Shown: positions 26,484 through 35,604, counted from the stretch's first letter. The stretch is 64,000 nucleotides of DNA from Phototrophicus methaneseepsis (GCF_015500095.1 NZ_CP062983.1:2480001-2544000); one strand, 5' to 3'. The notes: generated by a model not told the origin, from the sequence alone. Numbers and translations: made by a program.

Positions 26484-27611
26484 ATGGACGAAGAAAATCA
26501 GAACTCCCAAGAAACTGAATATCCGGAAGATCTTCCTGAAGAGAACATTCCGCCAGAGAATGTGGCAGAGGATGCTGCCTCGGATGACGAGCCAGACGAT
26601 ACACAATGGGCACCCCCGGAAGTAATGGCTGAAGATGCTGCACCCGACGCTGTCTCCGAACAGGAACCGGTGATAGAGCCAGCGCCGGTGGCTTCTGGTG
26701 AGGGGGAATCTGAGGGCGATATCGTTGATGATGGCGATATGGAAGAATTAGCCGCTGTGAATGCTGCCCCTATAGGGCAGGAGACAGAAGATGCTGTGCT
26801 CCTCGTTCATGAAGCTGAAACAGATGCTATTCCCGTTGATGACTTCGATATTTCTGCGGCGTTGGCGGCGGTTGCTTCGCTCGACCAATTGACCGCTGAC
26901 GATGCTTCGCTCGAACAATTCGATGATGAAGAATATGATTTTGAAGATCAGGGCGATTATGTCCCGGCGGACCCTGGCGACGATATAGAGCCTTTTGAGC
27001 GCACCACAACCCGCGAAGCCATGCCCGGCCCTGCGCTGGCTGCAGGCTACACGCAAACAGCGACGATTGCACATCCGGACATGTTTACCATGCGACGTGG
27101 GCAGGTTGCCTCTGTGCTCCCGGCGTTATTGCTCATCGGCATTGGGGCATGGCTTACATTTGTGACGACCACAGCCGATACAGCTCTCCCTGTGCTGGAT
27201 GGTGCGACGGTGTTGGTGCTGTTGGTGGGCGTCGTTGGTGTGGCATTGCTGGCACACTGGTGGGCTAGCCGTCGCTGGGCGCGTGGCAATTTCTTCATTA
27301 GCCTGTCGCTCGTCTTTGTGAGCCTTGTTGCCTTCTTACTCCTACAGCCGAATCAGTTAGGCTTACAAGAGGGTTGGCCCCTCTTATTTTCTGGCCTTGG
27401 GCTGGCGATGATGTTCACAGGCTTATTGACGCAGCCTCGCAGCGGTGGGCTGGCCGCGAATGGCTTACTCGTCATTATCCTGGGTGCTGTCGCCACCACA
27501 GTGACGGCGCGACTTTTACCGGAACAGGTACTTTCGATGGCAGCCGATATCTGGCCTGTGGCAATCGTGATCCTTGTGATTATGCTGTTGGTGCCTGTCA
27601 TCCGCCGCTGA
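26484..27611 (+). CDS. Acidic, membrane-anchored protein of unknown function
   Basis: 375 residues from the ATG at 26484. Residues 1 to about 190 are strongly acidic and low in complexity (repeats of EDAA, DD, EE, PEE), so probably disordered. The C-terminal half has about six hydrophobic segments (LPALLLIGIGAWLTF, GATVLVLLVGVVGVALLAHW, NFFISLSLVFVSLVAFLLL and more). I recognise no family. It precedes the sugar-transferase cluster by 25 bases and may be co-transcribed with it. Confidence 0.7.
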   Translation: MDEENQNSQETEYPEDLPEENIPPENVAEDAASDDEPDDTQWAPPEVMAEDAAPDAVSEQEPVIEPAPVASGEGESEGDIVDDGDMEELAAVNAAPIGQETEDAVLLVHEAETDAIPVDDFDISAALAAVASLDQLTADDASLEQFDDEEYDFEDQGDYVPADPGDDIEPFERTTTREAMPGPALAAGYTQTATIAHPDMFTMRRGQVASVLPALLLIGIGAWLTFVTTTADTALPVLDGATVLVLLVGVVGVALLAHWWASRRWARGNFFISLSLVFVSLVAFLLLQPNQLGLQEGWPLLFSGLGLAMMFTGLLTQPRSGGLAANGLLVIILGAVATTVTARLLPEQVLSMAADIWPVAIVILVIMLLVPVIRR

Positions 27612-27636
27612 GTGGATGAACTGACTGAAGCGCCTG

Positions 27637-28737
27637 ATGTCCCTCAACATCGCCATTGATGCCAGCCGTACCACCGTTGCCCGCGCCACAGGCACAGAGC
27701 ATTACGCGCGTGAACTCCTGCGGCATCTAGTATTACATAACGATTCAAAGGCTGATCCGCACAGATTCACGTTCTATTTTCGTGATGAGCCGCCCGCTGA
27801 CCTGTTCCCTGCATCGGTAAATATCGAAAAGCGAGTGATCCCATTTTCGCGCTTATGGACGCATTTGCGTTTTGCCGCGGCTATATGGCAGCAGCGCCCA
27901 GATGTCACCTTCGTCCCGGCGCATACGCTACCCTTCGTGTTCCCGGGGCCCTCAGTCGTTACCGTGCATGACCTGGGCTATCTGCACTTCCCGCAGGCGC
28001 ACCCGGCTCGGCAGCGTGCCTATCTGGACCTCACAACGCGTTATAGTGCGCGTCGTGCGTCGGTTGTGTTAGCGGATAGTCAGGCCACAGCGGATGATCT
28101 CACACATTTCTACGGTACGCCTCAGGACAAAATCCGCGTTGTTTATCCCGGCGTGGCGGCACCTGGTGGTGGAGAAGGGCTGCATCTCAGTCAGAAGTAC
28201 GGTATCCCTAATGACTACCTGCTGTTCATTGGTACGTTGCAACCTCGCAAGAATATCGCTCGTCTGGTGCGGGCCTTCACGCTCTGGAAGCAGTCACACC
28301 CTGAGAGTGATCTCGGCCTGGTGCTGGCAGGGGGCAAGGGTTGGCTCTTCGATGAAAGCTGGCTGAATGGCACTGAGGATGTTTATCTGACGGGTTACAT
28401 TGACGAAGCCGATAAAGGCCCTATGATGCGGCATGCGATGGGGTTGGTGTTCCCCTCGTTATATGAGGGCTTCGGCTTCCCTGTGATTGAGGCTATGCAC
28501 GTTGGGACGCCCGTCATCGCCAGCAATACCAGCAGCTTACCAGAACTCGTCGGCGAAGCGGGTTTGCTAGTGGACCCTCTCAATGAACAGGCGATTGCCA
28601 GCGCGATAGACCTGCTTGTCTCTCAGCCTCGCCTGAGAGAAAAAGTGCGGCACACGGGCTATGCGCAGGCGGCCCGCTTCACATGGGAACAGGCGGCAGA
28701 GGCCACCTTAGCAGCGCTGGAAGAAGCCGCACGCTAA
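27637..28737 (+). CDS. Glycosyltransferase family 4 (GT-B)
   Basis: Cytoplasmic sugar transferase of 366 residues. The acceptor domain contains VTVHDLGYLHFPQAHP. The donor domain has LFIGTLQPRKNIARLVRAF, VLAGGKGW and the retaining-GT signature SLYEGFGFPVIEAMHVGTPVIAS, quoted here in part, with both conserved Glu residues. Likely role is polysaccharide or glycolipid assembly with the neighbouring GT9-GT26 fusion; donor and acceptor are unknown. No strong ribosome-binding site is seen, and the start is taken from family alignment in memory. Confidence 0.9.
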   Translation: MSLNIAIDASRTTVARATGTEHYARELLRHLVLHNDSKADPHRFTFYFRDEPPADLFPASVNIEKRVIPFSRLWTHLRFAAAIWQQRPDVTFVPAHTLPFVFPGPSVVTVHDLGYLHFPQAHPARQRAYLDLTTRYSARRASVVLADSQATADDLTHFYGTPQDKIRVVYPGVAAPGGGEGLHLSQKYGIPNDYLLFIGTLQPRKNIARLVRAFTLWKQSHPESDLGLVLAGGKGWLFDESWLNGTEDVYLTGYIDEADKGPMMRHAMGLVFPSLYEGFGFPVIEAMHVGTPVIASNTSSLPELVGEAGLLVDPLNEQAIASAIDLLVSQPRLREKVRHTGYAQAARFTWEQAAEATLAALEEAAR

Positions 28738-28753
28738 CAATACAGTTAGCGGA

Positions 28754-28781
28754 TTGTAACGTGCGCAATTCCCCTTAGAAT
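28754..28781 (+). promoter_or_regulatory. Possible promoter for GT9-GT26 fusion
   Basis: TTGTAA (28754-28759), a 16-base spacer and TAGAAT (28776-28781), 34 bases before the ATG at 28816. Confidence 0.45.
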
Positions 28782-28815
28782 AGGCCTTGTAACGAGCTAT
28801 GACGAATCAGCGCGG

Positions 28816-30651
28816 ATGGCGATCTATCGCATGACGACTTTTCGGTTTTTGTTGGTACAACTGGGTGATATTGGTGATCTGGTGTTGACGACACCTGCGA
28901 TTGCCGCCCTGCGTGCTGCCTATCCCCAGTCGCATGTGGCCCTCTTGACGAGCGCCCAGGCCGCCAAGGTCCTTGATCAAACCCTTGTTGATGAGGTCAT
29001 CACCTTCGACAAAAGCAGCTTCAATGGGACGTTATCGCTGTTCCGGCCCAAAAACTTAAAGCGCATCCTCAACCTGCGCCAGGGTCGCTATGATAGTGTC
29101 ATCTTCTTCCAGCACTTTACACTCAAGCTCGGCACTCTCAAATATGTGCTGATTGCCAAAGCTTCTGGCGCACGTGATATTGTGGGCCTGGATAACGGCA
29201 ATGGTTGGTTCCTGACGCACAGCCTGCCTGACGAAGGCTTTGGTGCCAAACATCAGGCTCAATACTGGCTGGACCTGGTTGCATTAGCCGGGGCGAATGG
29301 GGAAGCTCGTCGTGCCCAGGTTGCGCTGGATGGGGGCGTCCTGCCTATCGGTCTGGCCCATGGAAAGCGCATTATCATTCATGCGGGGAGCGGCGGCTAC
29401 AGCCTCGCTCGTCGCTGGTCGCCTGAGAAATTCGCCCAGGTGGCGGATACGCTCTCCCAGGAATATGACGCTGAAATTGTACTGGTCGGCTCGCCAGCAG
29501 ATAATGCTGCCCAGGTGACGGCAGCTATGCAGCAGCCCGCTATCGACCTCACTGGCAAAACCTCCCTAACGCAGTTGGCTGACGTGCTGCGTTCAGCAGA
29601 TCTTTACATTGGTGCTGATAGTGGCGTCATGCATCTGGCGGCGGCAGTTCGCACGCCGACAATCGCCATATTTGGCCCTAGCAACCACGAAGCATGGGGG
29701 CCATGGTCCCCTGGGGGCAAGGTCGTGGTCTTACGCAGCGGTGTGCTGTGCAGCCCTTGCAGCTATGTGGGGCATCATGTTGGCCTGCGAGAAGGCTGTG
29801 AAGCGCGTACTTGTATGCGCCTCGTGACACCGCAGCAAGTTTTAGATGTGGCGCGTGCAATGCTCAATGACAAGCCGCTGGATGCCTTTACACCCCCGCC
29901 GATTATTCAGCCACCGCAGCGTGACCGAGTCAGTATCCTGAGCTTGCCCGTGGACCGCATCACATACAGGCAGTGGATGAACCAGATTGATCGCTGGGTG
30001 CAAGAAACAGATGGCCGAGCGCATCAGGTTTGCACAGTAAACCCGGAGTTCCTGGTGATGGCACAGCGTGACTTCAACTTCTCGACGATTTTGCGGCGGG
30101 CCGATTTGTGTCTGCCCGATGGGGTTGGCTTACTCTGGGCAGCCAAACGCCTGGAGCAACCTCTGCCGGAGCGCGTTACTGGCAGTGATGGCACGGTCAT
30201 GATCGCGGAAGAAGCGGCCAAACGAGGGTGGAAGTTGTTCTTATTAGGCGCAGCCCCTGGTGTAGCGGATCAGGCTGCGGCGGTAATGCGGGAACATCTC
30301 CCTGGTATTCAGGTCGTTGGCACGTATAGCGGTTCCCCTGCACAGGAAGAAGAGGCCGCCATTGTCGAGATGGTCAATGCCAGCGGGGCGGATATTTTGC
30401 TAGTGGCTTATGGTGCGCCTCAGCAAGACAAGTGGATTGCGCGTAACTTGCCACGTTTAAAGGTGAAGATGGCAATGGGCGTCGGCGGTTCGTTGGATTT
30501 CATCGCCGGGGTGATTCCGCGTGCGCCCCAGAAGATGCAGGATTATGGCCTGGAATGGCTGTATCGGCTGTATAAACAGCCATGGCGCATCAAACGCATG
30601 ATGCGCTTGCCCGTATTCGTCGCTTTATTCGTGCTGCGTGGTTCACGCTAG
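28816..30651 (+). CDS. GT9 heptosyltransferase-like / GT26 WecG-TagA fusion
   Basis: One 611-residue chain with two transferases. Residues 1 to about 345 are ADP-heptose:LPS heptosyltransferase-like (QLGDIGDLVLTTPAI, HAGSGGYSLARRWSPEKF, GADSGVMHLAAA 267-278, FGPSNHEAWGPW). After a proline-rich linker (358-370), residues 375-600 are a WecG/TagA/CpsF domain (CTVNPEFLVMAQ, PDGVG 434-438, LLGAAPG, GAPQQDKW 533-540, GVGGSLDFIAG 555-565). GT26 enzymes add ManNAc-type sugars to lipid-linked carriers. The fusion implies consecutive steps of one envelope glycan. An ATG five codons later is an alternative start. Confidence 0.9.
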   Translation: MAIYRMTTFRFLLVQLGDIGDLVLTTPAIAALRAAYPQSHVALLTSAQAAKVLDQTLVDEVITFDKSSFNGTLSLFRPKNLKRILNLRQGRYDSVIFFQHFTLKLGTLKYVLIAKASGARDIVGLDNGNGWFLTHSLPDEGFGAKHQAQYWLDLVALAGANGEARRAQVALDGGVLPIGLAHGKRIIIHAGSGGYSLARRWSPEKFAQVADTLSQEYDAEIVLVGSPADNAAQVTAAMQQPAIDLTGKTSLTQLADVLRSADLYIGADSGVMHLAAAVRTPTIAIFGPSNHEAWGPWSPGGKVVVLRSGVLCSPCSYVGHHVGLREGCEARTCMRLVTPQQVLDVARAMLNDKPLDAFTPPPIIQPPQRDRVSILSLPVDRITYRQWMNQIDRWVQETDGRAHQVCTVNPEFLVMAQRDFNFSTILRRADLCLPDGVGLLWAAKRLEQPLPERVTGSDGTVMIAEEAAKRGWKLFLLGAAPGVADQAAAVMREHLPGIQVVGTYSGSPAQEEEAAIVEMVNASGADILLVAYGAPQQDKWIARNLPRLKVKMAMGVGGSLDFIAGVIPRAPQKMQDYGLEWLYRLYKQPWRIKRMMRLPVFVALFVLRGSR

Positions 30652-30710
30652 GCCTATTTTATTTGTCGGTTGCTCCACACATGCGAGCGTCTCGTTTGGG
30701 AAGAGACTTT

Positions 30711-31697
30711 ATGGAAGTTGATATTTTAAAGCGCCTGATTGCCCGTTTTGAGGGTTGCAATGTGCTGGTGATCGGTGATGTCATTCTCGATGAATATATC
30801 ATTGGTGATGCCCGCCGCATGAGCCGAGAAGCGCCTATCCCGGTGCTGGAACTGCGCGAACGTCGTTATATACCCGGTGGGGCAGCCAACCCGGCTGTGA
30901 CGCTCCATAGTTTGGGGGCAGGTTGTAACCTGATTGGCGTCGTGGGTGAGGATGAAACACACCAGAGCCTCGTAGCCGCTCTGACGGAACGGGGCATTCC
31001 ATCAACCTTATTGGCCGATTCAGCCCGGCCCACCATCGTCAAAACGCGCATCATGGCGACCATGGGCCTGCGCTTTCCGCAGCAGGTCGCCCGCGTCGAT
31101 ACGATCGCGCGGGATCCCGTTAATGGCGATTTACAGGCGGGCATCCTGGCACAACTCACGACATCTGCCCAATATGGTGCGGTGCTGCTTTCTGATTATC
31201 AATGTGGCTTGCTGGCGGAATCCCTGGTTCAGCAGATTGCGGCCTGGTGCCGAGAAAATGATGTCCTGCTGACTGTGGATGCCCAGGGAGAATTGCAAAA
31301 GTACGCGGGTGTTGATCTCGTCAAGTGCAATGCGGACGAAGCCAGCGCCTATTTAGGGCACGATCTTGCGACTGATGAGGACTTTGCCCAGGCTGCTCAG
31401 GCGATTTATGAGCAGCTCGCTTTGCAAGAGGCGATGGTTATTACGCGGGGTGCCTATGGAGCGACGGTCTATACAGCTGATGGGGCACAGCATTGCCCTT
31501 CGCCGCGTGTGCGTGATGTTTATGATACCGTCGGGGCAGGTGATACAGCCATCGCCGTTATGACGTTAGCACGCGTTGCCGGGGCCACCTACGAACAGGC
31601 TGTGATGCTCTCGAATTATGCCAGCGGTATCGTGGTACAGCATGTGGGCAATTACGCGCCTTCCCGCGAGGAACTGCTGACGGCGATCACCAGCTAA
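30711..31697 (+). CDS. PfkB-family kinase, heptose-7-phosphate kinase-like
   Basis: 328 residues from the ATG at 30711; upstream in-frame ATGs lie inside or just after the fusion gene. NVLVIGDVILDEYIIGDARRMSREAP is the RfaE/HldE kinase-domain start (quoted in part). GGAANPAVTLHSLG and the catalytic DTVGAGDT motif near residue 268 are intact. The cytidylyltransferase half of HldE is absent, as in two-gene HldA/HldC systems. Next to a GT9 transferase this supports ADP-heptose synthesis, but other sugars are possible. Confidence 0.85.
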   Translation: MEVDILKRLIARFEGCNVLVIGDVILDEYIIGDARRMSREAPIPVLELRERRYIPGGAANPAVTLHSLGAGCNLIGVVGEDETHQSLVAALTERGIPSTLLADSARPTIVKTRIMATMGLRFPQQVARVDTIARDPVNGDLQAGILAQLTTSAQYGAVLLSDYQCGLLAESLVQQIAAWCRENDVLLTVDAQGELQKYAGVDLVKCNADEASAYLGHDLATDEDFAQAAQAIYEQLALQEAMVITRGAYGATVYTADGAQHCPSPRVRDVYDTVGAGDTAIAVMTLARVAGATYEQAVMLSNYASGIVVQHVGNYAPSREELLTAITS

Positions 31698-32071
31698 ATC
31701 GCTTCCTCCGATGACGTCACTTTCTGGATGAAGACCATGGAGTTCCCATCCGGGTCATAAACAGATGCCGTTTGTATCCCGTCTTGCTCGCGAATGGCTT
31801 CGATTATCTGAGCGCCTGTATCCAGGGCTGTATGCATCGTCAGCGTAATATCATCAACGATGAAATCGAATTGCTGGCGGTTCTGCTTGGCCTCAACCTG
31901 CGCGATGTGGTTTGGGCATAGCAACGTTTCAATACCTGCGATTTGCCCTCTATGGAAGCCATCTGGCGCGCCAGGGATCGGCTCAAAGCCAGCATCCAGG
32001 ACGGCATTATAGTACGTCACCATGGCCGGGATGTTATTTGCGACGAGCGTCATTTTGGCGATTATGGGCAT
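31694..32071 (-). CDS. VOC-superfamily (glyoxalase-like) protein
   Basis: 125 residues from the ATG at 32071 (GGAG upstream). Two beta-alpha-beta-beta-beta modules are recognisable: MTLVANNIPAMVTYYNAVLDAGFEPI and FDFIVDDITLTMHTALDTGAQI (partly quoted), ending ASVYDPDGNSMVFIQ. The family spans glyoxalases, dioxygenases and antibiotic-binding proteins; no substrate can be named. Its stop overlaps the kinase stop by 4 bases, tail to tail. Confidence 0.8.
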   Translation of the reverse strand: MPIIAKMTLVANNIPAMVTYYNAVLDAGFEPIPGAPDGFHRGQIAGIETLLCPNHIAQVEAKQNRQQFDFIVDDITLTMHTALDTGAQIIEAIREQDGIQTASVYDPDGNSMVFIQKVTSSEEAI

Positions 32072-32100
32072 TGGTCGTCTCCATCTCAAAGATATGTTGT

Positions 32101-32130
32101 AGAATAGCCCAAACGTTCTTGTTTTGTAAA
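32101..32130 (-). promoter_or_regulatory. Promoter candidate for the VOC gene
   Basis: Minus-strand TTTACA (32130-32125), an 18-base spacer and TATTCT (32106-32101), 30 bases before the ATG. The divergent alkyltransferase-like gene starts at 32161, so both promoters share 89 bases. Confidence 0.5.
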
Positions 32131-32160
32131 TAAATTGATGAATCAGTAAAGCGGTTAAAA

Positions 32161-32586
32161 ATGATGTGGAATCCGCCTGATCCAGCTTCTTATAACGCCC
32201 TTGTATGGGAAATCGTTCGCCAGATACCCGCAGGTAAAGTCAGCACCTATGGGCAAATCGCCAGTATGATCCCCGCGCCAGACGGTAGCGATCCCGATCA
32301 GCATAAGCGGCTGGGGCCTCGTTGGGTGGGTAGCGCCATGCGCGCTGTCAAAGACCCGGATGTGCCCTGGCATCGTGTGATTAATACCAAAGGTGAGATT
32401 AGCCTCCCGGCAGGGTCCTCCAGTGCGCGCATACAGCAGCAGCGCTTATTAGCTGAGGGCATCCTTTTTGATGAAAATGAACGGGTTGACCTGACGCAAT
32501 ACGGCTGGTCTGGCCCGGATGATGCCTGGTTAGACGCACACGATCTGTTCCCGCCAATTGATCTGGCACCACCACGCCTGTTTTAA
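32161..32586 (+). CDS. Alkyltransferase-like (ATL) DNA-lesion-binding protein
   Basis: 141 residues. It has the fold of the O6-alkylguanine-DNA methyltransferase C-terminal domain: PAGKVSTYGQIA with the nucleotide-flipping Tyr30, VGSAMR with the Arg finger (61), and PWHRVI (69-74). The acceptor Cys of PCHRV is replaced by Trp70, the hallmark of ATLs, which bind alkylated guanine and hand it to nucleotide excision repair instead of repairing it. About 40 extra C-terminal residues end in ...PPRLF. Confidence 0.9.
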   Translation: MMWNPPDPASYNALVWEIVRQIPAGKVSTYGQIASMIPAPDGSDPDQHKRLGPRWVGSAMRAVKDPDVPWHRVINTKGEISLPAGSSSARIQQQRLLAEGILFDENERVDLTQYGWSGPDDAWLDAHDLFPPIDLAPPRLF

Positions 32587-32633
32587 TCCTAGGTGCTCAA
32601 AGCAATCACTAAAAGTTACCTGTTCACATAGCA

Positions 32634-32670
32634 ACAAAAAAGGGCCGCCATTGCTGGCGAGCCCTTTTGT
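32634..32670. terminator. Bidirectional terminator between ATL gene and rny
   Basis: A stem GGGC-CGCCA (32642-32650) pairs with TGGCG-A-GCCC (32655-32664) around a 4-base loop, with an A-run on the left and TTTTGTTTG on the right. It suits both converging genes. Confidence 0.88.
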
Positions 32671-32696
32671 TTGTTTCGTGTGTTTGGGTGGATGTC

Positions 32697-34268
32697 TTAT
32701 TTGGCGTAATCAATCGCGCGCGTTTCGCGGATGACGTGGACCTTGATCTGCCCAGGGTACTGCATCGTATCCTCAATTTGCTTGGCGACGTTTTTCGCTA
32801 GTTCCAGCGCGCCCAGATCGTCGATTTCGTCCGGACGGACCAGGATGCGTACTTCGCGGCCAGCTTGCAGCGCGTAGCTCTGTTCCACGCCTTCGAAGCC
32901 GTTGGCGATCTCTTCCAGCATTTTAACGCGCTTGACGTAGTTCTCCAGGCTTTCGCGGCGAGCACCCGGTCGCGCGCCGGAGATGGCGTCTGCGGCTTCT
33001 ACGATGTAAGCTTCAACGCAGGTTGGCTCAACTTCATGGTGATGGGCCGCCACACAGTTGACAACATCATCGGAGACACCATAGCGGCGGATGAAGTCCG
33101 AACCGATGATGGCGTGTGTCCCCTCAATTTCATGGTCGATGGCTTTACCGATGTCATGCAGCAGGCCACCTGCCTTGGCGACTTCCACATTTGCGCCCAG
33201 TTCAGCTGCGATCATACCAGCCAGATGGGCGGTTTCTATCGCATGAGCGTGCTGGTTCTGGCCGTAGCTGGTGCGGAACTTAAGCTGGCCCAGCAGCTTG
33301 ATGATTTCCGGATGTAGGCCATGCACGCCTGTGACGTAAGCAGCGCTTTCACCTTCTTCACGGATCATCTCGTTCACTTCGACCTGGGTATCTGTGACCA
33401 GCTTTTCAATGCGGGCTGGATGAATACGGCCATCTGTGACGAGTTTTTCCATCGTACGCTTGGCGACTTCACGGCGAACCGGGTCAAAGCTGCTGATTGT
33501 GACTGCTTCCGGCGTATCATCGACGACCACATCGACGCCTGTCGCGATTTCGAACGAGCGAATGTTACGCCCGTTACGCCCGATGATGCGGCCCTTCATT
33601 TCGTCATTGGGTAAGGAAACCACAGAAACGGAAATTTCGCTGACGTGCTCGCTTGCCAGACGCTGCACCACCATCGAGATGATCTCGCGGGCGCGGCGTT
33701 CAGCTTCTTCACGAGCTTCTGCTTCTACCTGGCGGATGATGCGGGCCATATCGTTACGCGCATCTTTTTCCGCCGCTTCCAGGACGGAAGTGCGTGCTTC
33801 TTCCAACGTCATCTGGGCGATGCGCTGGAGTTCTTCAATCTGTTCGTCTTCCTGGACTTTCAGATCATTGGCTTTACGATCCAGGGCGCTCTGGCGTTTA
33901 TTAAGCTGCTGCTCACGCTGTTCCATGCGTTCTGAACGACGTTCAATATCGTCCATACGCTTGTCGAGCTGGATACGGCGGCGCTGAACCGCCTCTTCTT
34001 CTTGTTCCAGCTCGCGGCGACGGCGAGAGATATTATTATCAGCTTCGTCCAACTTGCTCTGGGCGCGTTGGTTGGCATCATCAACAACCTGGTTTGCCTG
34101 ATGCCCGGCTTGTTCCAGTACTTCTTTTGATTTTGCTTCTGCCTCAGTGATGAGGCTCTGGCCTGTGGTTCGCTGCTTATTGAGCAATTGGTTGCGTCCG
34201 TAAAAGACACCACCGACTGCGCCAACTACCAGCGCGATCAGGCCAACGATAATGGTAATGGGTTCCAT
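32697..34268 (-). CDS. rny: Ribonuclease Y
   Basis: Membrane-anchored endoribonuclease starting mRNA decay in bacteria without RNase E. It has 523 residues. The N-terminal membrane helix (ITIIVGLIALVVGAVGGVFYG) is followed by a long coiled coil (about 35-200), a KH domain (GRIIGRNGRNIRSFE) and an HD domain (LLHDIGKAIDHEIEGTHAIIG). It lies just upstream of a bidirectional terminator. A 9-bp inverted repeat lies before it. Confidence 0.97.
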   Translation of the reverse strand: MEPITIIVGLIALVVGAVGGVFYGRNQLLNKQRTTGQSLITEAEAKSKEVLEQAGHQANQVVDDANQRAQSKLDEADNNISRRRRELEQEEEAVQRRRIQLDKRMDDIERRSERMEQREQQLNKRQSALDRKANDLKVQEDEQIEELQRIAQMTLEEARTSVLEAAEKDARNDMARIIRQVEAEAREEAERRAREIISMVVQRLASEHVSEISVSVVSLPNDEMKGRIIGRNGRNIRSFEIATGVDVVVDDTPEAVTISSFDPVRREVAKRTMEKLVTDGRIHPARIEKLVTDTQVEVNEMIREEGESAAYVTGVHGLHPEIIKLLGQLKFRTSYGQNQHAHAIETAHLAGMIAAELGANVEVAKAGGLLHDIGKAIDHEIEGTHAIIGSDFIRRYGVSDDVVNCVAAHHHEVEPTCVEAYIVEAADAISGARPGARRESLENYVKRVKMLEEIANGFEGVEQSYALQAGREVRILVRPDEIDDLGALELAKNVAKQIEDTMQYPGQIKVHVIRETRAIDYAK

Positions 34269-34320
34269 GTTTGGCGGTGGCCCCAGCTATACGAGCCTGA
34301 TAAGCACACCTCACTCCTTT

Positions 34321-34362
34321 CACTGTCGTTATTTAGGTTTTATCGTCCCCTTTACGACAGTG
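34321..34362 (-). promoter_or_regulatory. Inverted repeat between recX and rny
   Basis: CACTGTCGT (34321-34329) and ACGACAGTG (34354-34362) form a perfect 9-bp stem with a 24-base loop, just after recX and about 50 bases before the rny ATG (minus strand). No T-run follows on either side, so it looks like a 5' leader structure or operator rather than a terminator. Confidence 0.45.
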
Positions 34363-34369
34363 CGATGGC

Positions 34370-35029
34370 TTAGCCGTCCTCTTGGAAGAACTCAGGGTCT
34401 TCTTCTTCGAGCTCTGCGACGACCTGGCGCAGAGCCTCCTGGGACGTTCCATAGTTGAACCCGCGCCGTTGCAAAAAACCACCTACTTTTTGTTCAAAGG
34501 CGGCTTTGGTACTGCCTCGCATGCGTCGCGCGCGCTTTTGGGCCGCGCGGTAGGCTGCATCATCTTCTTCCAGTTCTTCGTTAAGAACATCGTCGATGAT
34601 CGTTGAGGCAACCCCTTTTTGCATAAGCTCATAGCGCAGCGCGCGGCTGCCCCGTGGCTTAAAGCGTGTCCGGTTATCGACCCAATACCGCGCAAAGGCA
34701 GCATCATCCAGGTAGCCATATTGCTGTAACCGCTCCAGAACGGCTGCCACCACATCGGGCGGGCGGTCTTTGCGGCTTAGCTTTTGTTTGACTTCCTGGA
34801 TACTATAGGGGCGACGTGCCAGCAGTTGCACGGCCTGATCATAAGCTTTGACGATGGCATCTTTGTGCTTTAGTTCAACAATAGCTGCGTCGTCCAATTC
34901 CTGGCCTTTGCGCAGCAGCACGGCATCCATCACATTTAACCCGAAGGCGAATTCACCATCAAGATAAACGTTGACGCGTTCTTTGTTATTTTTTTGAACT
35001 TCCAGCAATGTTATCGTTGGCATTGTCAT
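34370..35029 (-). CDS. recX: Regulatory protein RecX
   Basis: Modulates RecA filaments. It has 219 residues. Three-helix repeat signatures are clear: ARRPYSIQEVKQKL, YGYLDDAAFARYWVDNR and FKPRGSRALRYELMQKGV. The first 30 residues form the beta-rich N-terminal extension seen in many RecX proteins (VYLDGEFAFGLN). ATG at 35029 or 35023. recA itself is not in the window. rny follows in the same orientation. Confidence 0.93.
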   Translation of the reverse strand: MTMPTITLLEVQKNNKERVNVYLDGEFAFGLNVMDAVLLRKGQELDDAAIVELKHKDAIVKAYDQAVQLLARRPYSIQEVKQKLSRKDRPPDVVAAVLERLQQYGYLDDAAFARYWVDNRTRFKPRGSRALRYELMQKGVASTIIDDVLNEELEEDDAAYRAAQKRARRMRGSTKAAFEQKVGGFLQRRGFNYGTSQEALRQVVAELEEEDPEFFQEDG

Positions 35030-35344
35030 CAGTACGATCGATTACGTACAACAGTCACCACACCAGATAGCAACCGTGTGGGGCAGATGTAACAGCGTCT
35101 GCTATGACAACCACCTATGGTGAGACGTATCCCTAAACAGCATCGCGTGATGAGATGCCTCAGGTACTCTATGATGTCGATCTTGCCAGTGTCATTGCGA
35201 CGGCGGTTTTTTTGTCGTCATACAATTCATTGAGTTATCTTGCTTGAGCTATACGATGACAGATATTGAAAACGCCTATCACGATAATGATTGACCTCTG
35301 TGTGATTGCACATCATTGTTTAAGAACGACATTCCTCGGTGTTG

Positions 35345-35376
35345 AATCTGCTTTTATGAAAGCAGATTTTTATTAT
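35345..35376 (+). terminator. Intrinsic-terminator-like hairpin
   Basis: AATCTGCTTT (35345-35354) pairs with AAAGCAGATT (35359-35368) around TATG, followed by TTTATTAT. No gene ends upstream on this strand, so it may end an unannotated RNA. Confidence 0.6.
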
Positions 35377-35604
35377 CATAGGTTATTGTATATTACATTT
35401 GCCAGGGGCCACAGAACTGGTGTGGCGACCCTCATCACATGCCTGCCAAGTGTGGCACAGGTCCAACCCCATCGCACTCTCTTCATTAAAGGCGACGGAT
35501 TGTATATTAAATGTTAACCACGAATGTATATGAAAACGATTTTTATAGCAAGTGTAGTGCTGGTTTTTTGTAAACTTTATATAGGCAAATTTGGCAAAAA
35601 TGCC

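Noticed and set aside
35266-35517. 83-codon frame from a TTG in the recX-SDR gap
   Set aside because: No ribosome-binding site, unusual codons, and it runs through the terminator-like hairpin at 35345-35376.
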